A DNA stretch of 64,000 bases from Chlamydomonas sphaeroides (lineage: Eukaryota; Chlorophyta; Chlorophyceae; Chlamydomonadales; Chlamydomonadaceae), in the NCBI GenBank assembly GCA_001662425.1, contig BDDC01000024.1:94533-158532 (forward strand), in the 5' to 3' direction. A program made the translations under genes and the position numbers. Below, one piece after another: positions 46,994 through 58,069 of the stretch (positions within the stretch are counted from its first letter, which is position 1; each line of letters begins with the position of its first letter). The notes under the pieces were generated by a model. It saw only the letters and a list, made by a program, of their open reading frames with translations, made no database searches and was not told the DNA's origin.

Positions 46994-49959
46994 ATGTCTG
47001 GCGTGCAGGCCCCGTCGCCGGGCAAAGGTCCTGGTAGCCCGCTCGGCACCAACAAGAGCGTGAAGCTCTCATTCAGCTCAAAGACGCCGGGGAACGGCAA
47101 GAGCAAAGAGAAGGTGTGGCATTGCTACTTCCCTCAGCTTGACCAACATGCACGCATCCAGCAACAAGACCCGATGACAATTATTACGCCGCTGATCACC
47201 GCCGTGGATAATTCTGCTATGTGCGCAGCTGGACCGCTTCATCCCCACCCGTTCAGCTATTGACTTCGACACAGCAAACTACACGCTCAGCAAGGAGAAT
47301 GCCAAGGGCGGCGAGGGTGGCACGGGCTCGCCGTCTGAAGACTACCAGAAGGCCCTTGCTGCCAGTCTCTCCGTCGGCGATTCCAGCCGCATCCTGGCCT
47401 TCAAGCAGAAGGCGCCCGCTGCGCCCGAGGGCTATGAGAACAGCCTGAAGTCACTGTACAACCAGAACCTCGCCCCGTCCGTCGCAAAGAAGCAGTTCCG
47501 GCATGTCCCCACCACGCAAGAGCGGATCCTGGATGCGCCCGAGCTGATGGACGACTACTACCTCAACCTCCTCGACTGGAGCAGCCAGAACCTCGTGGGT
47601 CTTGCCGCGGGGGTTGGGGGAAGAAGGGGAGACAGCGCCGCTGCTCTGCTTGCCAGCTTTTGTACACACGTCTCTCCCGACCTTTCTGTCGCAGATTGCT
47701 GTGGCCCTGGGCCGCTCGGTGTACCTGTGGAACGCTGGCAGCGGCAGCGTGGAGGAGCTGTGCACAGTGCCCAACGAGGGTAAGGGTGCCGGCAAGGCAG
47801 GGCCCAGCGCCGAGGCTCTGTTGTGAGCGTGACAAAGTTAGACCCCAGTGGGTGGATTGTGTGAACACCATGGGGATGCAATTGATGCTTGCGCAAGGTA
47901 TGCAACGCGTAGGCCCACTGTTTGCACCTTGCGACAAGCCCGGTGCCTGCTGCCGCCTTGTCAACCTGCGTCGCTGCTACTTGCACTGCACCGTACCAAC
48001 GCCCCTTCTGCGGTGGCATCTTTGTCCATGCTGCAGGCGACTACATCTCCTCGCTGCGCTGGGGCCCCGACGGCAACTTCCTGGCGGTGGGCACCAGCGA
48101 TGCCAAGGTGCAGATCTGGGACGCCGGCAGGTGCGGGCCTGGGGGCGTGGGATGGGGGCCCGACTCGCAACGGGGTGGGCGAGGCGACGCCTTGCGCGGC
48201 TAGGGACACAAGTTTGGCGAGGAAGCGAGCATCAAGGGGCAGGAGAATTCCCGGTAACGAACTGTGCAAGGGCCCAGAGCAGTAACATGGCAACATGCCG
48301 GATAATGACCAAACTAGGGGTGGCGGCGAAGTGTTCAGGAGTGTGCTGTGGGCCAGCACTTTAAGGCGGCGGGGCAGGTCGTGTGGTGGTTCCCGTCTGC
48401 CAGCCGTGCTCTGCAGCGGCGTTGACCGCCAACACTGCGGCTTCTCCGGACCCATATTGCTCCCCACTTTCCACCCCTCGCCCCACTCTGCCGTTGCGCT
48501 GCCTTCACCGCATTCGGTCCCTCAACGCTCCTCTGATCGCTACCCCAGGCGCAAGCAGCTGCGTGAGCTGTGCGGCCACACCAACCGCATCTCGTCGCTA
48601 TCCTGGAATGGCAGCATCTTGAGCTCCGGCTCCCGCGACTCCACCATCGCCAACTGGGACGTGCGCAAGCGGCGTGACGAGGCGTGCGTGGCGCGGCTGA
48701 CGGTGCACGAGCAGGTGGGGCCCAAGCCTCGTGGGTGGCCCCGATGGGACCAGGGAGCGGGGTGGGGGCGGCGAGAGGCAGCGCGCATCAGGAAGGCCTT
48801 CATAGCCGCGGGGCAAGCTACTGTCCCTTGCCTTCTCGTCAGTGCAAATGGGCAACCTTGACCGCAATGCTTATCCTCTGCCTCCTGCAGGAAGTGTGCG
48901 GCCTGGCCTGGTCGCTGTGCGGGCAGCAGCTGGCCAGCGGCGGCAACGACAACGTGCTGGCGGTGCACGACGCGAGCTTCAACCTGCTCAACAAGGCAGG
49001 CAGGGGCCGGGGCTGCTAGGGGTCGGCCTCTTGGGAGCCGTCGCTTGGCGTGGTCATGCCGCTTCCCGCAGTGCCAGCCCTGACCCGCCGTCCTTACCTG
49101 CTTCCCCGACGCAGGTCCAGGCCCACACCGCCGCCGTCAAGGCGCTGGCGTGGTGCCCCTACCAGTCCAACCTGCTGGCCACGGGCGGAGGCACGGCAGA
49201 CCGCCACATTCGCTTCTGGAACACCCACACGGGCGCTATGCTAAGCCAGATAGACACCGGCTCGCAGGTACGGTGCCCCGGGTGGTCGTGCGGTCCGTAC
49301 CCACGGTAGTACGGCGCAGTATGCGTGCTATGTGTGCTATGCGTGCTGTAGGCTGCGCACATCCGGCATTCCCCATTGCACCCCTGCTGCCGAAGCCGTC
49401 ACCTTCCATCGCTGCCCCACCCATGCCTGGTCGCCTCGTCTCCATGTCCCGTGCGCCTGAAGGTGTGCGCTCTGCAGTGGAACCCTCACGAGCGCGAGCT
49501 GCTGTCGAGCCACGGCTACAGCAAGAACCAGCTGTGCCTGTGGAAGTATCCTAGCCTCGTCAAGGTGGCGGAGATGACGGGGCACCAGGTAGGGACGAGG
49601 TCACGGGGCGGCGCGGGGATCGGCAGCAGCGACGTGCTCAGGAGGCGATTGCCGCGCAAGCGGCGGGCATAAGAAGCGCGTCAGAGCCATCACCGTCGCC
49701 GCAAACGCGCTGCGCGTAACCCACCTACCGGCCTGCTCCCACCCTCGTGCAGGGCCGCGTGCTGCAAATGGCCACGTCCCCCGACGGCTCCTCCGTTGTG
49801 ACCGCTGGCGCCGACGAGACGCTGCGCTTCTGGCGGCCCTTTGGCGAGCCGCCCGCGCCCAAGGACGGCGATGGCAAGCTGCTGGCTGGGATGGCGGGGG
49901 CCGGGCTGGCGGCGGCGGGAGGCGCAGGGGGGTTCGGCGGGCTGCGCAGCATCCGGTAA
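46994..49959 (+). CDS. CDC20: CDC20/Fizzy, WD40 activator of the anaphase-promoting complex
   Basis: Exons 46994-47113, 47229-47594, 47695-47779, 48037-48130, 48549-48714, 48891-48995, 49115-49267, 49463-49588, 49753-49959; 473 aa. It brings mitotic substrates to the APC/C and is the target of the spindle checkpoint. The C-box DRFIPTR is at 42-48, a KEN box at 62-64, and a KILR-like RILAFKQK follows. The linker ERILDAPELMDDYYLNLLDW and the first blade (VALGRSVYLWNA) are typical of CDC20. Seven WD40 blades follow, including HTAAVKALAWCP and ELLSSHGYSKNQLCLWKYP, and the C-terminal Ile-Arg tail that docks on APC3 is present. CDC20 rather than CDH1 is chosen from the linker and short N-terminus. 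The start sits in a good ACCATG context. The intron at 48996 has no GT before an in-frame stop, so a GC donor is required. Confidence 0.95.
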
Positions 49960-50598
49960 TGCGGGATCGCGAGGGTGAGCGGACAGACAGGGATGGGAGG
50001 CAAAGGTGCGCGATAGAGGTGATACGCCCCTGCTGCATGGTGGTCGGTATGTGTTGGGTGTACAATGTGGGTTCGGCCGTATAGCCGTGACAAAGCGTGG
50101 CGGTCGGATGACATCTGTCGGGCCAAGTGCATAGCAGCGAAGGCCTGCTTCGGCTCGTACGATCAACCGCGACGAGTCCAACAGCCTCCCGCGTTTAGGG
50201 CCACGTGCATAGAAGGGCCTGCCTTGCCCATTGACGCTGCTGCGCGGTGCGCACCGCGCGTGACCTGACGTTCATGTGGAGTTCTGTGAGAGGATTACCC
50301 AACCCTACCAGCGTGAGTGATGCGCCGAAGGGACCAGGAAGGGCCTCCTGGTAGGGACCAGACCTGCATGCTGGCCCATGCTCCGTGCTTATGAAGGATA
50401 GTGGCCTGTGCGCCTGCGGCTTCATATGTGGGCGTCGGGGAACCGCTTGTGTTCTGTGGCTGCCCGCGGCATTAGTTCGCTGCAGTTGCGTAGGCCGCAG
50501 CCGCGAGGTTGTGCCGACGCCTCAAGCTGGCCAGCCTTAATCTTGGCGTGGCTAGATAGCCAGCTGCGCCATAGCGGGCTGCGCAAGCAGCCGTACCA

Positions 50599-50603
50599 TG
50601 TAA
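50599..50603 (+). terminator. Candidate poly(A) signal TGTAA (CDC20)
   Basis: Only TGTAA found downstream of the CDC20 stop; implied 3' UTR is about 650 nt. Confidence 0.5.
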
Positions 50604-50913
50604 CGCGTCCATAAGGACTACACAGACAAGAACGAGCCCTGGACGCGGTGCAGCAGCGGCATGGGTGTTGCAGGTCCGGTCCGCCCTGGCCCGAGGCCTC
50701 AGGCGCTCATGTCAGCAGCAGCCAACTGCAGCAACCGTGATGCCACGCAACCCGGGCTCCGCAACACCGTTCCCGCACTGCACATCCAGCATGCCCGTAA
50801 CAACCCAACCAGCCCACGTGCTCCGCACCCGCTCCAGCCAGTGGCGCCATCGCCCAGCTGCCCGCATCCACCCAACGGGCCAGCCTCCTCTGCCGCCTCC
50901 TCACCAACCCCCA

Positions 50914-50918
50914 TTACA
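50914..50918 (-). terminator. Candidate poly(A) signal TGTAA (Clp gene)
   Basis: Reads TTACA on the plus strand, about 165 nt past the Clp stop codon. Confidence 0.5.
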
Positions 50919-51081
50919 CGCCACTCCAACCATCCACCCAGCCTGCTCCGCCCCTGCTCCGCCCCACGAACCCATTCGCCCAGCCTGACACTTGCAGGCG
51001 CCCACGACACCCCGCAGGACCCCTCTGCTGCAGGCTTCACTCCGTGCCCCAAACCCCCCAGCCGGCCCCTCCGTCGGACGC

Positions 51082-54000
51082 TCACTCGCAGGTGACCTTG
51101 ACGAACGGTCCGGGCGTGAGGTCGTCCACCAGGCCCGCGGCGCGGTACTTCTTGACCATCGAGGGAGGCACCGTGTAGTCGCCCTTGCCCCGGATGATCT
51201 CGTCGATGAGGCCGTTCATCTTGGGTGGAGAGAGCGGGACGGGGGCGACGGGTGACACGTGGGCAGGTGCGCATGACACTGTTTGCATTCTATGCGAGCA
51301 ACGCCCTGCGTCCACAACCTTAATGTCACGCCCGCACGCTCTATTTCGATCCCGCCGGGTGGCCAATATTGAACGCGTGTCTGCCCCCACCTGGGCCTCC
51401 TCAGGCGTCATGAAGTAGTCGCGGCAGGTGGCCTCCTCGATGGCGTCCTGGCTCATGGGCGTGAACTTCTGGTAGTAGCGCGCGAAGATCTGGGGTAGAG
51501 GCGGGGGAACAGCATGGGCAGCCATGATCAGCGACGCACGGCAGGGGACACGGGTCCTCTGGTGGAAGCGCTTCGTGTGCACATGCCCCAGCTCCGAGCG
51601 CCAACCCGGACAGCTCCTGCGAATTGGCCACCACCGGCTCGCTTGCGCGGTTGACAGCAACTTGGCCCAGCCCAGGCCACTGCGCCTGCTCATGCGTCCC
51701 AGCGCGCCCACCATGCTCCCGTCCGAGCCCCTTCAGGCACACGCCCACCGGCGCTGTGGTGTGCTACTCACACGGCATCACATCCTCTTGCCAACAGTTG
51801 CCAACCGGCTCCTTTCTGAGCCATCGCCTCCCAAACCTAATTCCCTCGCGACTACGAGCCCACGAGCCGTCGCGTCCCATCCTCTATCGCAACAGCCCTT
51901 TGCCCCATCTCTCCCCACTCCCCCACCTGGTACAGAGCGTTGAGCTCCTCCACCGTCTTCTTGATCTGGTAGATGTCACCCTGCGAGCCGCCTGCGGTGG
52001 GGCGCGCGGCACGCGAGGGTAGTGCAGGAGCGTGCGGTGAGCGGTGAGCCCAGGGGAGCGGGGCTGCGGGCACATGCAGGGGCCGCTGGTGCAGGCCGCA
52101 GGCTGTGGCCCCGGAGGTAGGGTCAGCAGCACGGAAGAGCAGCCGCGCCAGGGGTTACAGAGCTGAGGCAGGCACTGCGCTGGCGCTGGCGCTGGCGCAG
52201 GCGCAGGCGCTGGCGCTGGCGATGCAGCGGGGCATCCTGGGTCGCCGCGGCTGTCAAAGCGGCCTCTCCGTCGCAGCGACCGCCGCGGCCTCAGCTGCCA
52301 TGCCACACCACAGCTGCTGCTGCTGGTCGACACGCTTCATCGAAGCGGCGGCAGACAGGCGGAGCATAACGACCGACGCGCCGCATGCGGGCAGCAATCT
52401 CTAAGGCGGCTCCGCCCGGCTGCGATAGCATCTCAGCGGCCCCGGGCGACCCGCTGACTGCCAGCCCTGGAGCCTCCGCAGTCTCTCTTGCCGCAACCCG
52501 CCGCACGCCGCACGCCATGTGCAGAGTGCGCCTGCGTCAGCGTAGGCCTGGGCCCTGCCGCAGCAGAGCCGGCGCAGCTCCAGCGCGCCGCCCTGGCCGC
52601 AAGTCCGACAGCAGCAAGGCAAGGAGCCGCACGCTGCGCCGCTGCTGCCGGCGACCAGGCGGAGGCCCGATGCTGCCTAGGGCAGCCGCCGGCTGTGGCT
52701 GACTGGCGGCGACCCACTTCAGCGCTTTGCATCGTGCGGCCAGTGGCCAGCGGTCCGAAGCCGCCGACGCGGCCACACCTCGGGGGTCGCAGCTGTCTTG
52801 CCGGCACGGCAGCCGCAGGCCCGGTCCTGGCCAAGCATCTCGGCAGTCATGCCGCACTAGCGCACGGCCCGCTGTGCTCCGCTGTGCTCGGCTGTGCTCC
52901 GCTGTGCTCGGCTGTGCTCCGCTATGCTCCGCTATGCTCCGCTCTGGCTGTCCCGAGTGCTGCCGCGCAATAGGTACAGCGCCAGCATCGCCCGCTGCCC
53001 CGTCCACCCTCCGGAGCCGCTGCCGAAGCGCCTTCATGCGCTTGCGGACCGCAGCAACCCGCCCGTGGGCCCGGGACCGCAGCGTCGTAGCCGGCGACTG
53101 GCCAGCCATGCAGTGCGCCGCACGCAAGCCGGCGGCAGTGCAGCGCCGATCGGCACGGGGCCCGCCTGTCCGGCCATGCAGTGCGCCGCAGGCAAGCCGG
53201 CGGCACTGCAGCGTCGATCGGCACGGGGCCCGGCTGTCCGGCCATGCGGACCGCCGGGCTGCGTTAGTAGCAGATCGCTGTGCCGGTGAGTGGCTACCAG
53301 ATGCTCCGGCAGCGTGGTCCCGCCAATTGCCGGGCTTCGCCTGGCGCCGATGGCGCCGATGGAACAGGCGGAGGCGCAGGCCTAGGCCTGCGTCGCCGGG
53401 CTGCCCCCTGTGCCAGCCGACACCATCGTCACTGAGCACGCGCCAACGCCAGCGTCCGCGCCCAGGCCAGAACCAGCTACAGCGTCCGGATCTGCTGTTG
53501 CTCACCTGGGCTGCCGCCAGAGCGGCCGCAGGCCTCCGCGGCATCACTGCTGATGTGTGTCAGCGTTCTGCCGCTGGGGCTGCTCCCCTACCCATAGCCC
53601 AGCTCGCGCTCGCGCTCCGTGCACACCGCGGCCGCGCCAGCGCCAGCCAGCCTCCTCCAGACAATGGTTAGCTATGCCGGCGCGCAGACCTGGCGCTCGC
53701 TGCCGGGCCCGCCGACGGCAGCACGCGACTGTGCGGCAGAGTATGACTCACCCATGGGCTGAGTCATCATGATGCGGGTGTTCTTCATGGCATAGCGCTT
53801 GCCCTTAGTGCCCGCGGCCTGAGTGCAGAGGGGCATGTGACACGACCGGTTGGCCGCCAGGTGAGGCAGTCGACGGAGCAGAGACCGCCACAAGCACCGA
53901 CGTGCAAACGGCGGTTGGTAAGTAGCTGGGCCGAGCGCGCTGCGAGCTGCTGTGTCCCGCAGGCTTGAGGGCCGGGCAGTGTCGCCCGTGCTTGCGGGCG

Positions 54001-54910
54001 GGCGCGCCAACGCACCAGCAGCAGGCTCGAGTAGCTGTAGCAGGCGCCCATCGCGACGGTCTGCACGTCGGGCTTGATGGACTGGATGGCGTCCACCACA
54101 CCCAGCACCGAGTACGGCTGCCCGCCTGAGCAAAGGGTGACGTGGACCCGGCGAGGGCGTGTCAGGGGTCGATGCAAGTCAAGAGCGCCCACGCAAGGGT
54201 GCCGACACTTAATAACCGGTGGAAGCGCTGCAGAGACCGGTGGCAAGAGCATCGGTAGCCGGCGCACCTGGGGAGTTTATGTATACCCGGATGTCCTCCG
54301 TCTCGTCCACGGCCTCCAGAGCCATCAGGGCGCCCACAATTTGCGTGGCCATCTGCACATTGCGCCAGCCGGGGATGGAGGGTTATGGCATATGCTCGCA
54401 GGGTATGTGGCAGCACGCGCGGACAGCACACACCTTGTCGTTGATGTAGCCCGCCACGAACACGATGCGTTGCGAGAGCAGGTACCGCATTAGGTCCATT
54501 TGGATCTGAGCGGCATACGGGGGTACACGAGACATGTGGGGCACGGATGCGCGAGGGGTGAAGTCGTGCGATAGGCTCAACGCACCGCGTCCTCGCCATG
54601 GCCAATCTCGATATCGGGGGCCACGACCGGGCTGCGGCGGATGCCGCGCGCCACCACCGACGGGCGAGCCGATCTGGGGGTAAGGCAATGTCGTGCGCTG
54701 TGTAAGTACGAGCTGCGAGCCCAGCCGCATGGTGGCCGCGCGAGTTGTGAGCCCTGGCTGCCGGCCCCACCTCGTCGATGGCCCTGCCGCGAGCAGCGAC
54801 ATCCGTTGGCTGCATGCCGACCGAGCAACAGGAGCAGCCAGCGGTGCTGAGGAACTGCACCGCTCGCCGCAAGTTTGCAGAAGCCGATGCTGCGCGAGCA
54901 GGCTGGCCAT
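51082..54910 (-). CDS. ClpR-type subunit of the chloroplast Clp protease (catalytic His lost)
   Basis: Exons (complement): 54910-54771, 54673-54586, 54505-54434, 54352-54268, 54125-54016, 53818-53752, 51991-51927, 51489-51391, 51219-51082; 287 aa. The Ser/Ala/Arg-rich first 60 residues resemble a chloroplast transit peptide. The ClpP fold follows: MDLMRYLLSQRIVFVAGYIND, ATQIVGALMALEA, IRVYINSPGG, VDAIQSIKPDVQTVAMGACYSYSSLLLAAG (positions 140-168), GKRY, MMTQPMGG, RDYFMTPEEA. In an ungapped comparison with E. coli ClpP, Ser159 falls on the nucleophile column and Asp233 on the Asp column, but the His is Thr184. That makes an inactive ClpR-like subunit likely; which ClpR I cannot say. A Lys/Pro-rich C-terminal extension ends the protein. 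Intron 6 is 1.76 kb, far longer than the others, and repeat-rich. Confidence 0.85.
52871..52945. repeat. 10-bp tandem array (GCTGTGCTCC/G), about 7 copies
   Basis: Seven consecutive 10-bp units, GCTGTGCTCC alternating with GCTGTGCTCG and then GCTATGCTCC, inside the long Clp intron. Confidence 0.9.
53106..53250. repeat. 68-bp tandem duplication, about 2.1 copies
   Basis: Copies start at 53106, 53174 and 53242 (each CCATGC...). They differ at only a few positions, so the duplication is fairly recent. Lies in the long Clp intron. Confidence 0.85.
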
Positions 54911-55365
54911 CGTAGCCGTTGTTGAGCCGAAATATGGAGTGCTCAACGCGGCACAGCGTCTAGCCTTGCCAAGCAGCGGAGGTGCAGCCAAGCACCACCA
55001 GAGCAAGTCGGCACTTGCTGCACAACAACGGAAAGCAGCACCTTTTGCGTGCTGAAGCAATGAACGTCGGGTCAGGGCTTGTGGGAGCAGGGGTTTGGCT
55101 AGGGGTTTGGGGGGCTCCCAATGCAGCCCCCAAACAATGTGTTTCACACAAGCACAAACGCAGACGCACTCCCACCTCTATCTAGGACTCCTTATAGTAT
55201 TGTTACGCTTGCCTGCATATAGCGAACTGCTCTAGGACACTACAAAAGATCGGCCCAGCGACAAGCACTTCCATTTCCTTCACTTCCTTGCGCGACGCCT
55301 TGTCCTGTTGTGTACTGATGGTTTAGCCTTGCCCGGGGCCCTCCGGGCCCTGCGTTTTAAAAAGG
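54911..55365. promoter_or_regulatory. Bidirectional promoter region between the Clp (-) and ZIP (+) genes
   Basis: 455 bp separate the two opposite-facing ATGs. The half nearer the ZIP gene is AT-richer, with TTATAGTATTG near 55192. Start sites cannot be placed from sequence alone. Confidence 0.5.
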
Positions 55366-58069
55366 ATGGGCTCGGTCGACGCGTCGACCAGGTGGTACTT
55401 TGATGTCTTCTCGGCGATTCTACTATTCTTTACAGCAATTGGCGGTGCGTTTGAGAACATCCGAGGACGCGCTGTGCGAGGAGCGCAACGGCCGTGTTGC
55501 TCGTCCGATTGTCTGTGGGGGCCCACATCGCGTCAACAGGAGCGCTGAGCGACATAATTCCTGTGTATGCAGGCGCTTGGCTGCCAAAATATCTTGTGGG
55601 GCACGGAGGCAACACCACATCCGCGCACAGCTTGGCCTTCCACCTCGGCAACTGCCTGTCGGCAGGCGGTGAGTATGCTGGAATGGCTTGGTGCTTGGCG
55701 CCCGCGAACGCGAGCTGGGGGGTGCTCGTTCAAGCCACGTTCCTGGGGCTACCACGACCACACGCGGCTCCCTGGCCCCCTACCTCCCACCTCGCTCTGC
55801 AGTGATGCTGTCGGCCGGCTTCTGCCACCTTCTGGCCGATGCCCACCGCTTTTTGCTGTTCGTCGGACGCTTCCCTATGTCCAACTTCCTGGCCGCCACG
55901 GGGTACATCATTACCCTCCTGGCCGACCAGGTGCGCTGTGTGTTGTCCTTGAACCCGGCCTCAGGCGGGCCGTGCGGCGTTGCCATCACGACGGCGTACT
56001 TTAGCCCTCTCCACTAGCCCATGAACCCTCGCTGCACGGCCCCTGTGCCGCCCCATAATGCTGCAGGTAGTGCAATGGGTCACGGAGCAGCAGGCGGCGC
56101 AGGCTTCCGTGGGCGATGGCAGCAAACACGGCGGCAAGGCGGGCGGGGGCCACAGCCGCGCCCCCAACGGCGGTTACAAGGCCCTGCCCTCCTCCACGCC
56201 CGCCACGGCCAACGGCGCCGGTTCCTCCTCGGAGCTTGCCTCTCTCGCAACCCGCCGGCCGGCCTGCTGCCCGCCGGCCGAAGGCGCCACGCCGGGCAGC
56301 TGCACGCCCATCCCGTCTCAGCCCATGGCCTCAGCCACGGGCTCAGCCTCCAGCCTGGCGGGGCTGTCCGTAGGCACGCTGACGCAGCGCGGCGGTGACC
56401 TGATATCGGTCGGTGAGGACCCGGAGGCGCCGGCCTCGAGCGCGCGCCGGCTCGGCCGCATTGACGACGACGACGAGGGACGGCAGCCGCTGCTGGGCGC
56501 TGATGGCGCCGCTTCCAACCGCAGCCTGGGCGGTGTTGGGGGTACCAGCAGTGGCGGGCTGAAGCCGGTGGACGACTGCCACAGCGCGGGCGTGGCGGCG
56601 CTGCTGGGCGGCGGCCGCAAGCTGTCGTTCGCGACGGCGGTGCTGCTGGCGAGCGCGCTGTGCATCCACAGCATCCTGGAGGGCATGGCGCTGGGGGCAC
56701 AGGTGGGGCGGCGGCATGGGGCCTGGGGCCGGGGGAGCGGTGGCGCTGTGTGGGCCATGCGCACGGGACAATGGGGGCGGCTAGGTGGACCGCTTGGGGT
56801 GGCAGCGCGGGAGGGCTTTGCGGTTGCAGGGGGCCAATGGAGCCAGGCAGGCCGGCGCACGGACGACGAGTGCCGGCTAGCGCAGCTCTCATGCCTGGGA
56901 TACGGTATCCATCCTTGCAGCGAGTAGGGACCGAGGGCTGAGAGGCTGCACTGGAGGCTGCATGCCTGCGCGCCCGCACCAGCCTGGGCCCAGGCTAGCT
57001 GGCGCACGCTTGCGTAGCACCTTGTGTGGGCCGATGTCCTGGTCGCGGCCTGAGCCCAGCACCTGCGAGCAGCTCCTCGTTAGCGGTTGGGGCTCAGTGT
57101 GCCGCACACTGGCTGCCTGCAGGTGACGATGCGCAGCACGGAGGACATCATGGTGGCCATCGCGGCGCACAAGGGGCTGGCGGCGTATGCGCTGGGGGCC
57201 AGCATCGTGGAGAGCGGAGCCTGCAACAGCAGGCAAGGCGGAAGGGAGTGCCCGTGGCGGCGGTTGCAGGGAGTGCAATGGCTGAGGCCGTCCTGGTCTA
57301 TGCTGTAGGGGAAGTGGCGTGAGGCGATATATCCCGTGAGCCGCTCCGCGGTCCCTGCGCCCACCGTCCACCTCCCCAGATTTTGGACCGTCATTGGCTG
57401 CTTCTCGCTGGCCACCCCCATCGGCATCTTTGCCGGCTACGGCATGTCGTCCACGGCCCACGGCAAGAGCGGCGCCGCGCTGTCTGCCCTGGCCTCGGGC
57501 ACCTTCCTGTACGTGGCCTTCATGGAGGTGAGGCCGGCTAGGGGGCATGGGCACGGGAAGGGGCAAGGAGGTGTAGTGTGGAGATAGTGATCGGAAAGCA
57601 GGCGAGGGGGCATGGGCATGTGAGTGGGGGCAGGGGGGTAAGAGGTGAATGCAAGGCCAGGCCTTGGGCACCCTAAATATGTGGCCTTGGTGGAGGTGCG
57701 AGCGAGAGGCGGAGCGCAAGGAGGAGTCTGTGAGGGGCCGGAGGGACTAAGAGGGGAGAGAAGGGGAGCGGGAAGGCTACGGGTTCATGCAAGGCCTGGG
57801 GCACATAGCTTATGTGGCCTGCATGCTGTTCAAGGCCGTCAATGAGGACGGGTGGGTCAAGCTTAAGCATGGAGCACCGGCACGTGGGGCACCGGGGCCA
57901 GCCCCCAGAGCAGCCCGTAGTCACCTCCTCGCCCTCCACCTCTCCCGCTCCCCCCGCTCCCGGCTAGGTCATTCCCAAGGAGCTGTCCGACCCCAAGAAC
58001 CGCCTGGCCAAGATGTGCGCCTTCCTGCTGGGCTACGCTCTCATGTCCCTGCTGGCCGTCTGGGCGTGA
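55366..58069 (+). CDS. ZIP-family (ZRT/IRT-like) metal transporter
   Basis: Exons 55366-55444, 55573-55668, 55803-55930, 56067-56702, 57123-57232, 57380-57527, 57968-58069; 432 aa. ZIP proteins move Zn, Fe or Mn into the cytoplasm. TM1 runs into GGAWLPKYLV; TM2 has GNCLSAGVMLSAGFCHLLADA; TM3 follows at about 81-101. A roughly 180-residue variable loop lacks a His-rich stretch but has an acidic IDDDDEGRQPLL. TM4 carries the metal-site motif HSILEG (about 302-307), TM5 has AAHKG with His329, then TM6 (ATPIGIFAGYG), TM7 (LSALASGTFLYVAFMEV) and TM8 (LLGYALMSLLAVWA). The exon at 57123 ends at a GC donor (57233). Metal specificity and membrane are not evident. Confidence 0.93.
57650..57850 (+). repeat. 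Exon-like duplicate segments in ZIP intron 6
   Basis: TATGTGGCC followed by a G-rich GGAGGTGCGAG near 57677 resembles the 3' end and donor of ZIP exon 6 (TACGTGGCCTTCATGGAG plus GTGAGG at 57510-57533), and CTTATGTGGCC recurs near 57810. Read as possible decayed copies of the exon end; they are not part of the coding model. Confidence 0.4.

Larger units (their letters stand above)
49960..51081. other. Convergent 3' UTR region of CDC20 (+) and the Clp gene (-)
   Basis: 1.12 kb with no supported gene. TGTAA at 50599-50603 (+) fits CDC20, and TGTAA on the minus strand at 50918-50914 fits the Clp gene; the two signals are about 310 bp apart. Confidence 0.55.
51992..53751 (-). other. Long repeat-rich intron 6 of the Clp gene
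   Basis: 1,760 bp with no exon needed between residues 187 and 188, where the phases on each side match. It holds a GCGCTG/GCGCAG microsatellite (about 52178-52220), a 10-bp array and a 68-bp tandem repeat. Open frames exist on both strands (for example 52727-53671) but show only Ala/Arg/Pro-rich composition typical of GC-rich non-coding DNA. Confidence 0.7.

Noticed and set aside
52537..53671. Long open frames on both strands within the Clp intron (336 and 314 codons)
   Set aside because: Composition is Arg/Ala/Pro/Ser only, repeat-derived, overlapping on opposite strands, with no motif; typical GC-rich spurious frames.
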